A stretch of 19,670 nt of DNA from Ichthyophonus hoferi (Eukaryota; Opisthokonta; Ichthyosporea; Ichthyophonida; Ichthyophonidae), in assembly GCA_002751075.1 (NCBI GenBank), contig NAOQ01000583.1, positions 25,170-44,839 of the forward strand, given 5' to 3'. A model generated the notes under the pieces. It saw only the letters and a list, made by a program, of their open reading frames with translations, did not search any database and had not been told where the DNA came from. Shown here piece by piece: positions 11,301-19,670 of the stretch. Position 1 is the first letter of the stretch. Every line of letters begins with the position of its first letter. Both the position numbers and the translations under genes were made by a program.

Positions 11301-13156
11301 ATAATGTACCAATAATATGACACCTATATAAATACCTACCAATAATTCCACAGCTACGCATAGTCCATATATGTCCTATAGGCACTATCAAGGCATGCAT
11401 ATTGGAGTAGAATCTGGTACAGCAATCAGCCTGTGGATTAGATAGATAAATCAATTTGAGAGATCCAATTAGGAAGCGCGGCGAGAGGATAATGATTTGT
11501 CAATTTACTTTATCATATCAACTTGCTATATAGCAAGCAAACATAGGTCAATATATAATATGACAATTAGAGTGCATGAAATGATATACATATGAAATTT
11601 AACATTTTAATTATAGAATGAATGGGCAAGTCATAAACACAGTATAATAAGATAGGATTATTATGATAAGAACTATACAACCAATAGAATTCAATAATAC
11701 TATTATTATTATAATAATGATGATTTATTAGTGAACTATAAAATTATATAGGATAGATTAAGAGAGATCAAATTATGATTCAATTAACCGACTACTTCAA
11801 ATAAAACGAGATCAACTGAGATTACATATAGGATGCGCTCCGCATCAATTGGAATACGAGAAATATGTTAGCCCAATCGGAAAACCATAAGACCAGATAC
11901 AGTACATTGATAGGCTAAGAGAACACCAATAAAAAAATCCAAATATGGAACATACATCACTAGACATGACTGGCTGAATAAATAAAAATAAAAAACAAAA
12001 ACTTATGTAAATGGAATAAATCAATTACCTGTCATTTACATTACTGAAGAGATAAAATAAAAGAGAGAAATAGAGATAGTATTACTATATTAGAACAATA
12101 AACCTGATAAACATTAATATATAGTAATAATGCAATGCTGTATATATACAAGTACACACCTTATCCTCCTTACTCATTTTTCTATAAACAATAGACCGCT
12201 TAGTTAGAATTCTGTCTGCCTGGGTATAGATAACCTGTAATGGAGCGAAAATAAAGAGAGAGAGTGATAGAAATATAGATAGATAGAGAGAGATGGGGAG
12301 AGGGAGGGAGAGAGATGGTGAATATAGTGGTAGGTGCTAGTAAGAATTTATTGTATTTACCCTGTTGGACCTAACTACAAACTTGAACTATATATCATAT
12401 TATAATTACAATTTCATATTACCATAGCTTATTATATTAACATTACTAACTATTAAAATAATTGCTGTTTTGTTTTTATAATCAAAATATAAAACAAAAA
12501 ATTAACTCACCTTATATTCCATATGCCATATATAGGCATGATATAGTATGATAATATTATGTTATATAAAAATGTTAGTTTCACTTTTAAAGACTAAATA
12601 TGGTTGGTGGTTTCTTAATAGAAAGAAGAAAAAAGGAAAGATTGTAGCAGACGGCCAAGTCATTATTGTTTGATGACATAGTTTTTAGATTCTTTTGCTA
12701 ATAAAATATGATAGTAGGTAGTATGATAGTAAGTATAACGACAGTATGCATGACAGTATATATAGTAGGTAGTACGCTAGTATAATAGTATGTAAGTATG
12801 TATGCATGAAAGTATATATAGTAGGTAGTATGATAGTAATAGTATAATAGTATGTATAATGATAGTATGTATGTATGTATGCATGATAGTAAATATAGTA
12901 GGTAGTATGATAGTATATATAATAATACATAGCATATAGGTGATTGTTATAAAGGAAAAGAGGAGAGACAAAACAAGATACACTACTATATAACTATATA
13001 ATTATATTATTATATAACATTAACATGACCATGAGTTGCATAGATACTTACTCCACACAATATGAACATGGTTGTGAGAGAAGAAACCAGTCGGAACATC
13101 CTATCGGAGTCCAGGTCAAGGCCAGAGTAGCATGGAGGAGGATGGAGATCCGACAT
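8364..13156 (-). CDS. TLCD4: TLC-domain membrane protein, TLCD4-like, nine exons
   Basis: Exons in coding order (plus-strand coordinates): 13052-13156, 12160-12234, 11340-11430, 10895-11044, 10203-10270, 9796-9849, 9140-9241, 8735-8857, 8364-8447. Each has a good GT donor and AG acceptor, and phases agree (0,0,1,1,0,0,0,0), giving 283 codons; human TLCD4 has 263. This is the TRAM-LAG1-CLN8 (TLC) family of multi-pass membrane proteins, some of which handle ceramide or phospholipid composition. Family marks: 'MSKEDK...CTRFYSNMHALIV' (about 55-75), 'SIGYFLFDACML' (about 108-119), the conserved HH pair at 133-134 in 'VFVIHHMVGI', and 'ELSNIWMNQMWWME' (about 163-176), which matches the TLCD4 pattern ELSxxxxNQxWxxE. 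About six or seven hydrophobic segments are visible, and the C-terminal tail is basic (KGRRERRKLR). The start ATG is the only one in exon 1 that gives a plausible N-terminus. The biochemical activity is not known from sequence. Confidence 0.88.
9048..9069. repeat. (AATAT)n microsatellite in an intron
   Basis: A short run of the AATAT pentamer lies in the intron between the exons at 8735-8857 and 9140-9241. The same pentamer is found at 757-797 and 18402-18423. Confidence 0.7.
10144..10175. repeat. (ATACA)n microsatellite in an intron
   Basis: About six copies of the pentamer ATACA lie close to the donor of the fifth exon of the TLCD4-like gene. Related ATACAAT and AATAT pentamers are scattered between 9960 and 10140 in the same intron. 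Confidence 0.8.
12700..12935. repeat. Minisatellite of AGTA/TATG blocks in the first TLCD4-like intron
   Basis: An anchor 'agtaggtagta' recurs four times (near 12713, 12764, 12820 and 12896), separated by roughly 50-76 bases of 'tatgtatgcatga' and 'gatagtat' blocks. Spacing is uneven, so units have expanded internally. The whole array lies within the intron at 12235-13051. Long open frames over it are rich in Tyr/His/Ile and are artefacts of the repeat. Confidence 0.7.
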
Positions 13157-14469
13157 GTTTCTAATCTACACGGCCAGTGGAAACAGCACCAACAATAGCA
13201 CAACTACGACTACAACAGAGTGTTTTTGACAGCCATATGACAACTATATATATATTAGCTCCGAATAGAATAAAAACTTTATTATTGATATTGCATAAAA
13301 CGGTGTAACCAATAGGTAAGATCAGGTTATATTAGCCTTTCTCGTACGCCGTTAAATAGAAATAAATTAAATGAATTTATTTGATAGGTTGAAGTCACAC
13401 TTGTTGTGTTAGATTATTGGTAAACCTTCACCACATGCTGCGAGTGATCTGTGGAGTGATCTCATTATGCATAGGATAGAACAAGATTAACCAATAATAA
13501 TGCACTATTTGTGAGCCGTGTCGTTGTCCAGTATTTAACTTTAGTAGTTGATTGGTTTTGAGTGCGTTTAAATATATAAATACTTTAATAGGTCCATTCC
13601 CTACATATTAGGAATAAATAGATAAAGGCATCTTCTAAAAGGTCTCCGGTTAAAAAAAATTAAAATATTTTATAATATTGCATAAATTCATAACTATTTT
13701 ATGATATGGGTCTTATAATACGGAGAAAACGGCATTATACTCCTGGTGATATGAGTAGGGTCGCCGTCCTTTGTGTCAAAGAATGGGATGCTGCACTTGT
13801 GTTATTGATGAACTAAGCTTAACATAAGGAAGGACAAGGTATTATGATCTTAATATTTACAGCATGAAATAGCTTATATCCTCATAATATATTATATTAT
13901 CTTACATTAAATAAATAATAATAAAATAAACACACATACTAAGGACACTTATTGTAAGATAGAGTTTTCAAATTGTTTTATATTTAACCTTTTTAAATGC
14001 CATTTTTCAAAATTATACCAAAATCTCGTGGTGTAATATAGGGCTAGTATTGGCTGTACATTTACGGCCGTACATTTGTGTGCTTTTTTTTTCTTTTTTT
14101 AGATCGCGAGTAGGTATAATTCTCAGATCATTGAAGTATGGAAAGACAGTAATTATTTAGTAAACCTTTATATTAATCTCATTGGTCTAGCAGTGCCTCA
14201 CAATAGATTTGGTTTATAGGAAAATATCTATTAAAGGCTATAAGCCAGTTTATGGGAATAGCCCAGAATATGCCGGTTGATAAAACTCAACCGCTACTCT
14301 TATCTTTTAGTTATAAAAACGTATGGGTAGGTCTGCAATCATATGGAAAGTATATAATCAAGACTCGGGTCTGGAATCAGAACCGGCTGAAAAAATGAAC
14401 ACGTAATGAAAATTGTTGGGTTTTGAATTTTTAAAAATATCTATTGATATTTATTGTTTATTTCCTGTT
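13157..14469. other. Intergenic region upstream of the TLCD4-like gene
   Basis: This must contain the promoter and 5' untranslated region of the minus-strand TLCD4-like gene just above 13156. No core element can be picked out with confidence. A short direct repeat 'ggc(t/c)gtacattt' occurs at about 14052-14077. No coding sequence is recognised. Confidence 0.4.
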
Positions 14470-16063
14470 ATATCCGGCAATTCATTCTGGCACCCCTATT
14501 GTTCATAATTGCATCCCCCTTGAAATTACGTCTAATTCTATACATTCTCATCTTCACAATAAGAATTTTTAATCTACAAAATAGGAATGCTAATCTTTGA
14601 AATAGGAATTTCAATATTACAAATAGGAATTCAATGTGAATTTTAAATTTCCATGTCATCAAACTGTTTAATAAAAACCAAAAGCGTATATGATCAATTT
14701 TTAGTTTTTAAAAGATAAAATTAAGATATATAAAAATTAATATAAATCAAAATTAATCACAACACTAAACTCATGACACGCCGCCGTACAAAAGCCCAAC
14801 AAGATGACTGGTCGCGTAAAAGTATATATATGTAATTCCGCGTGTCACTGGAAAGGTTTAGCAGCCAACCTCTTTGTGTCAGAAAAAACAACATATAGAT
14901 GGATTCTTGAGGGTGACCGAAAAGACTACAAAGGCGGTCGTCGGTTTAGAAACATGACAGAAAAGCATTGTAATTTCTTAGAAAGTTGTATTGTGGGTAA
15001 TACGAGAATAACTCTTAAAGAATTAGTAAGGTTACTTTTTGCCTAATTTGGGATAACAGTTTCAATAACGACAGTTAACAAGCATTAAAAATCTTTATTG
15101 TATACTGTTAATGTTAAATATGCAAAGAATGAACTTGAGAGGGCCAATTCTAAGGATAACGTGGGAAAGAGACGTGATTACGTAAGGCAGTTGTTGAAAT
15201 ATCTGTCTCAGGAAAAACTCATATTATATATGGATGGGACCAATGCCAACCTGCCCATATCTCGCCGTGATGGTCGAGTGTTACATAGTCCATGGGCCAA
15301 TGCTCTTGCAGCTGGCACAAAAAGAGCCAATGTTCACATGGTTGGCTCTATAAGTACAATAGGGCTTATACATCATGAAATACGCAGAGGCTCATTCACA
15401 AGAAAAGCTGCTCAGGACTGGATGAGAATTTGTCTTAGAGCTACAAGAGTAAATTATAGTTCCCCTGCTGTTATTGTTATTGATAATACAAGTTGCCATA
15501 GCCAAATGGATTCCCTTTTATTGGAACCCGAATTTCAGGGTAATATTTTTTTAAGGATTAGATCCTATAGCCCCATGTTGAATCCTATAGAAACAGTTTG
15601 GTCAAAAGTTAAGGCTTATGTTAAGAGAAACATGGCTTCTAAGATTGAGTTTGTGCTTAACAATAATAATGAAAATCACTCGGTTTACGACCATAGACTA
15701 AGAATATTGGAATCATTATATCTGAGACGATAAGTAATGTTGAGGTTGTTGATTGTCTTGACTGCATTTTGGGTGCTAATAGATATTTTACTTCTTCTTT
15801 AGAACGTGAAGATAATAGTTTTTAATTAAATATTAGGTGGCCTTATTGCTTTCATCTTATCTTTGTTTCTTAGTTTTTATTGAATATTTTGATGATTCTC
15901 ATATGGAAGTTTAAATTCACATTGAAATTTAAAATTCCTATTTGGAAGATTAGCATTCCTATTTAGTAGATTAAAATTCCTACTGTGAAAGTAAAAAGGT
16001 GTATAATGTCGCTTAAATTTGTAATGAGGGAGAACAAAAAGATAGGGGTCAATAAAATAGGTA
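14470..16063 (+). mobile_element. IS630/Tc1/mariner-type DNA transposon with long inverted repeats, decayed
   Basis: Imperfect inverted repeats of roughly 170 bp frame a transposase gene: about 14488-14665 on the left and 15888-16050 on the right. Outer ends share 'acccctat' / 'ataggggt'. Weaker matching extends outward to TA on each side (14471-14472 and about 16062-16065), which fits a TA target duplication; the exact borders are uncertain by a few bases. Each inverted repeat contains three or four tandem units of about 20-21 bp built on 'aaataggaat', as subterminal transposase sites often are. The total of about 1.6 kb is typical of the superfamily. The two ends have diverged visibly and the transposase frame is interrupted, so the copy appears inactive. 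It sits between the two minus-strand host genes and interrupts neither. Confidence 0.85.
14804..15825 (+). pseudogene. DD35E transposase pseudogene (DDE_3, IS630/Tc1 superfamily)
   Basis: The N-terminal part (14804-15046) is a helix-turn-helix domain, with 'WKGLAANLFVSEKTTYRWI' matching Tc1-type DNA-binding domains, then 'RITLKELVRLLF'. The catalytic part (15098-15733) carries Asp in 'LYMDGTNANL', Asp in 'VIVIDNTSCHSQ' and Glu in 'YSPMLNPIETVW'. Thirty-five residues lie between the second Asp and the Glu (DD35E). The first Asp is followed by Gly where most relatives have Glu. The two parts are in one frame but separated by two TAA codons (15044-15046 and 15086-15088) within sequence that otherwise reads like the family (FGITVSITTVNKH). 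Near 15727 the homology appears to continue in another frame to 15825 (NVEVVDCLDCILG...). An overlapping frame from the ATG at 14773 (MTRRRTKAQQ) may be the original N-terminus. The host genes use TAG and TAA as real stops, so a changed genetic code is not the explanation. Confidence 0.85.
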
Positions 16064-17185
16064 TAACTAAAGTAAGATAAGTAATAACATGAGCACTTAG
16101 TTAAGTAATACTATATTTATGTAGATATAGATGTATTCAAAAAAATATTGCGACTGTATGGCATGAATCTCACAAAGATAACATCTTATTTCATTTTGTA
16201 GCCCAAACAAGTGTGTGTAACGGAAAAGTACTGCAACCGTTCAAGACACATTGTGGGTGTCGGATTCTATTTCGATAAAATTATATTAGTGCTTCCTTAT
16301 ATGGTTCATTAGTTAATTCACTATATGCTAATTATATATTGGCAAATCACTTTCAAACTATGTGTTCATTTGGAATTAATGATCTTGTAAAAAACTGTAT
16401 AGCCTTTATTCTGTATCATTACAACATCAGGTTTCCTATCTGCTTCAGACATAACCTTTTTATATTTTCTAAATATAGCATTTTATATATAGAATACTTC
16501 AGAACCGAGCATTAATTAATTAGACAATTATAACCATAGTTACTTTGCTTATGTTACTGATAGAGGTCTGCTATACTACAAGGTCGACCATACCATATGT
16601 GGACTAATTATCAAACTAGTCATTATTCAATTCACTAATTAGATATTAGCAACTACAAATATTACTTTGTCTATATGGTACATGTAGCTATATTTGACAA
16701 TTATATCATAGGATATATCTATCCTCAAAGTATATAATGCATCTATTATCTGCATATGTATAGACATAAACATATCTCTATATCCAGAAGTAAATATACG
16801 AGCATGTACATACACATACCTACACATGCATATATTGTACTTCAATACATTATCAATCTGATCTGAAATATCTATTACAAAAAAGGCAAAAACAGAAAAC
16901 AAAAACAAAATATAACTATTAATTTATGATTAAATTAATCTGAATCATTTATTAGATATTCAAATTAATCGCAATGAAAAATTCAAAATCTTAGATCCAA
17001 CCCTTTCCCCTCCAACCCCAATTGCGTATTAAATTTTAATGGCTGCCACAAACAAGCCAGCCCTCTTTATATTATAAAAAAAACCAGTGTTGTATACTTT
17101 AAAATACAACTTATATATTATATATACTATATACTAAAATTATATTAAAATTATATTCCTTCGTTTTGATAGGGCTATTAAGATA
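16064..17185. other. Intergenic region between the transposon and the zinc-finger/J-domain gene
   Basis: AT-rich sequence with no recognised gene. A minus-strand open frame at 16639-16908 is rich in Ile/Tyr/Met and has no family motif. The part just below 17186 should hold the 3' untranslated region of the minus-strand gene; no clear AATAAA is found in the first 100 bases. Confidence 0.4.
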
Positions 17186-17473
17186 TTAAGATATAGTGGG
17201 CCTAGGGCCAGCAATAGATCTATTTTTGATGTAAGCTTGTGCCCAAGTAATCTGGACAAACATGTCGTTGGCTTCGTTCTTGCTGTTGGCATCCGGATGA
17301 AATTCCTTGGCCAATTGTAAATAGCGCTTTCGGACTGCGACTAAACTCGAGCCCCTATTGGTTGAAATGAGAAGAGTAAATAAAGGCATATATAATAATA
17401 ATAACAGTAGAAATAATAATAATAATAGTAATAATAATCATGATAATAAATAATAATGATAGTCATAGTAGTA

Positions 17474-17554
<81 letters not shown>

Positions 17555-19545
17555 GCAATAACAGTAACAACAACAGCAACAACAACAACAACCATAATAA
17601 CTAGAACTAAGCAAAACCAAAATATTTTCCACTATAATTACATTATAAATTAAACCAATCACACAAGAACCAACCAAATAATCAATTAATTAAGAAAGTA
17701 CCAACTAATTGATTAATTAGTATGAACATACTTTGGTAATCCTAACATAGCATATGCACAATCCGTCGCTGCCATTTGCCTCAATGTCATTGGCTGAATG
17801 GGGTCTTGAGGGGAGGGCTTACGTAATTCTGGTAATATCTTATTACGTAATGGTGTTGTTACTGTACTATAGGGGGGTCTTTGACAATTTCTCAAACTTT
17901 CCGTGGACCCCAAGGGAGATTGACCGGAAAGATGGGAGTGGGGAGTTCTATGGGCTTCTAATTTGTGTTGAGTGAACTCATGTGGATCGGAAAAGAACTT
18001 GCTGCATATCTATTGGAGAAATAACTTCTTAAAAATTTAATTTTTTTAATGTATAAATATATGTATAACTGCATATCGATTGGAGGAATATATTTTAAAA
18101 AATAATTAATTAATTATATGTATAACTATAAATATGATACATATACGCGAGTGAGTGGAAGGTGTTAAAGCATGTATACATTTATTTTACCATTTTAATA
18201 ATCCAATAATAACTTTTGAAAATAATTATACTCGCAGGAAGCACTCATCATTATTTTTCTTGAAATATTTAAATCTCTCCTCTTACTGCTTGTTAAAATC
18301 ATATTAATTATAAGATCTTATCTACACAAGAAAATCATTAACATTTACTTATATAGGGACAATACAGAAGGTAGGGTTAAAAATAATAAAAAATAAAAAA
18401 TATAGTATAATATAATATAATATACCATAACCAATTACCTACCTCGCACGTGGTCGCATGTTTGTACATATGTATGACGTAATCATAGAAACTACGGGAG
18501 GCCTGCTGACATTTCTCACACCAGAATCTACCTACATGCTGTGGGCATTACATTCCATCAATTAGAAAAAATATTTAAAAATCTGGCCAATGTGTTATTT
18601 GAATCATATATCATACCTATATAATATTTATGTGTATGTTTGCAATTTGCTGTATTATTATTAAATTTACAGGAAATTCCGGAAATATGTTAAAGAAGTT
18701 TGTTCTAGCCCTACAGAATCGACCAGGGTGCTCTGGGCATGATATTCCTTCAATCATAAAAAAGATTTAAAAACTGACCTGTGTGATAGTTGAATTATAT
18801 ATGCATCATATATAGTTAATATTAGTAATATACTGAATTATTATTATGTATTATTATAAAATTTTAAAGAAATTTCAGAAAATTTGTAAAGACATTTATT
18901 CTTGCCCTACCGATCTCAAGTGAATTAGGCGATGCTCTGCCGTGGGAAATCGTTTAGGACATGGACCATGTTGGATAAAAGGATTTGATTCGCTGTTTAA
19001 ATATGGACCGACACCTGTGATTGGATTGTTATAGGTTATTAAACTATTATAGTACGATGATATAATATCTAGGAGAGTATAATAGCATTTACTATAAATG
19101 CTCAACAATCCACCCTGAAATATACAATAAGACCCCTAAATGAACCTAATACAATACCAGATTTTCCAATTGAAAGTGTACTTTATGGTACTCTAGAGTA
19201 CAATCATAAAAGAAGGTTGTTTGATTTTTTTTAAGAATTATCAACGGTCATTGAAATGCAAATGAAATACAAATAAAATACAAAGAAAAGTTATTTTAAA
19301 ATTCTATATGTTAAGCCAACCAATCACAGATTAAACACATACCATGTCCCTGGTAATTACAGCAGATAGTACCGTGTGATTGGGCGAGGTGACGTAGATA
19401 GTCACTATGAGTGGCGCAAGGCTTGCAATATTCACTCGCCTTATTAGGAGATTTAATAGAATATGGGCATCGGTAACCTCCTGTGTGGGTTACTAGGTGA
19501 CGTAGAAAGAAACCATGGCTCCGAAAAATGGTTTTTGATTTGATG
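17186..19545 (-). CDS. C2H2 zinc-finger protein with C-terminal J domain, 5' end beyond the window
   Basis: Visible exons in coding order: 19343-19545, 18911-19014, 18443-18538, 17732-17997, 17186-17354, ending in TAA. Phases agree at each junction (1,0,0,2), giving about 278 residues; the first visible exon begins in mid-codon after a 'tttctccag' acceptor, so more exons lie to the right. Finger-like units: 'IFRSHGFFLRHLVTH' followed by a TGGYRCP linker; 'CKPCATHSDYLRHLAQSH'; 'CPKRFPTAEHRLIHLRSH', whose last His comes from the next exon; a perfect C-x2-C-x12-H-x3-H finger from 'CEKC' to 'HMYKH'; and a degenerate 'FFSDPHEFTQHKLEAH'. After about 60 polar, Pro-rich residues comes a J domain: 'CAYAMLGLPKGSSLVAVRKR', helix II 'YLQLAKEF', the HPD motif, then 'MFVQITWAQAYI' as helix III. 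J domains stimulate Hsp70 ATPase through HPD. The junction 18443/17997 is the least certain: it uses a weak 'gcagcaag' acceptor and leaves the last finger short of a cysteine. Alternatively, two transcripts share this interval. Confidence 0.7.
17391..17592. repeat. (TAA)n/(CAA)n trinucleotide microsatellite in an intron
   Basis: A trinucleotide tract of about 200 bases, mostly TAA, grades into CAA at its right end (about 17565-17592). It fills more than half of the intron between the two J-domain exons (17355-17731). The Ile, Tyr and Val homopolymer frames on both strands here are artefacts of the repeat. Confidence 0.9.
18402..18423. repeat. (AATAT)n microsatellite in an intron
   Basis: A short AATAT pentamer run just downstream, on the gene strand, of the donor of the exon at 18443-18538. 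Confidence 0.7.
18513..18908. repeat. Tandem duplication of about 195 bp inside the zinc-finger gene
   Basis: The segment about 18513-18707 and the segment about 18709-18908 align along their length. Shared blocks include 'cagaatc.acc', 'gctctgggcat' versus 'gctgtgggcat', 'aaa.atttaaaaa', 'ctg.cc..tgtg', 'tattattat.aaattt', 'gaaatt.c.gaaa..tgt.aag' and 'ct.gccctac'. Read on the minus strand, each unit contains the intron that follows the exon at 18911-19014 plus the acceptor and first bases of the exon at 18443-18538. The proximal copy is thus an extra intron with a stub of exon. Confidence 0.7.
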
Positions 19546-19604
19546 CTGGAGAAAGGAAAGATAAAAATGTGAGAGGAGAGGGAGGCAGACATGTATGTTA
19601 CAAC

Positions 19605-19668
19605 ATAGTATAGTATAGTATAGTATAGTATAGTATAGTGTAGTGTAGTGTAGTGTAGTGTAGTGTCG
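19605..19668. repeat. Pentanucleotide microsatellite changing from TAGTA to TAGTG
   Basis: About 30 bases of (TAGTA)n pass at about 19637 into (TAGTG)n up to the window edge. A variant unit has been amplified on one side of the array. It lies in the intron upstream of the exon at 19343-19545 of the zinc-finger gene and may continue past the window. Confidence 0.85.
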
Positions 19669-19670
19669 TG

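Noticed and set aside
12685-12983. Tyr/His/Ile-rich minus-strand frames
   Set aside because: They are translations of the AGTA/TATG minisatellite within the first intron of the TLCD4-like gene.
14773-15825. Changed stop-codon meaning to explain the TAA codons in the transposase
   Set aside because: TRMT6 ends in TAG, both minus-strand host genes end in TAA where their families end, and the transposase also changes frame near its end, so ordinary decay is the simpler reading.
17341-17677. Long Ile/Tyr/Cys homopolymer frames on both strands
   Set aside because: They are translations of the TAA/CAA microsatellite in an intron.

Overview
The window is AT-rich nuclear DNA from a eukaryote, most likely an invertebrate animal. 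It has spliced genes with GT-AG introns of about 130-820 bases, C2H2 zinc fingers, a TLC-domain gene resembling animal TLCD4, many AT microsatellites, and both DNA-transposon and Ty1/copia debris. The species cannot be named from the sequence; a sponge or another early-branching animal with a compact AT-rich genome would fit, but that is a guess.

Layout: 1-1144 is a microsatellite-rich upstream region with a repeated module carrying CACGTG boxes. 1145-2518 (+) is an intronless TRMT6/GCD10 gene, the non-catalytic subunit of the tRNA m1A58 methyltransferase. About 3466-6512 is a repeat cluster: two head-to-head fossil fragments of a Ty1/copia retroelement forming a large palindrome, a short direct repeat on each side, then two copies of an unnamed repeat, the second split by a 301-bp foldback MITE with a TA target duplication. 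6513-8282 has no recognisable gene. 8364-13156 (-) is a nine-exon TLCD4-like membrane protein gene whose 283-codon reading frame can be followed through all eight introns. About 14470-16063 is a decayed IS630/Tc1/mariner-type DNA transposon with long inverted repeats and a DD35E transposase. 17186-19545 (-) is the 3' part of a gene running off the right edge; it encodes several C2H2 zinc fingers and then a J domain at the extreme C-terminus.

The three host genes do not form an evident pathway: one concerns tRNA modification, one is a lipid-associated membrane protein, and one is a predicted zinc-finger/J-domain protein. The last is the most unusual item, because a C-terminal J domain behind C2H2 fingers is not a standard architecture. 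Its gene also carries a visible tandem duplication of an intron that copied a splice acceptor. No CRISPR array, rRNA, tRNA or operon was seen.
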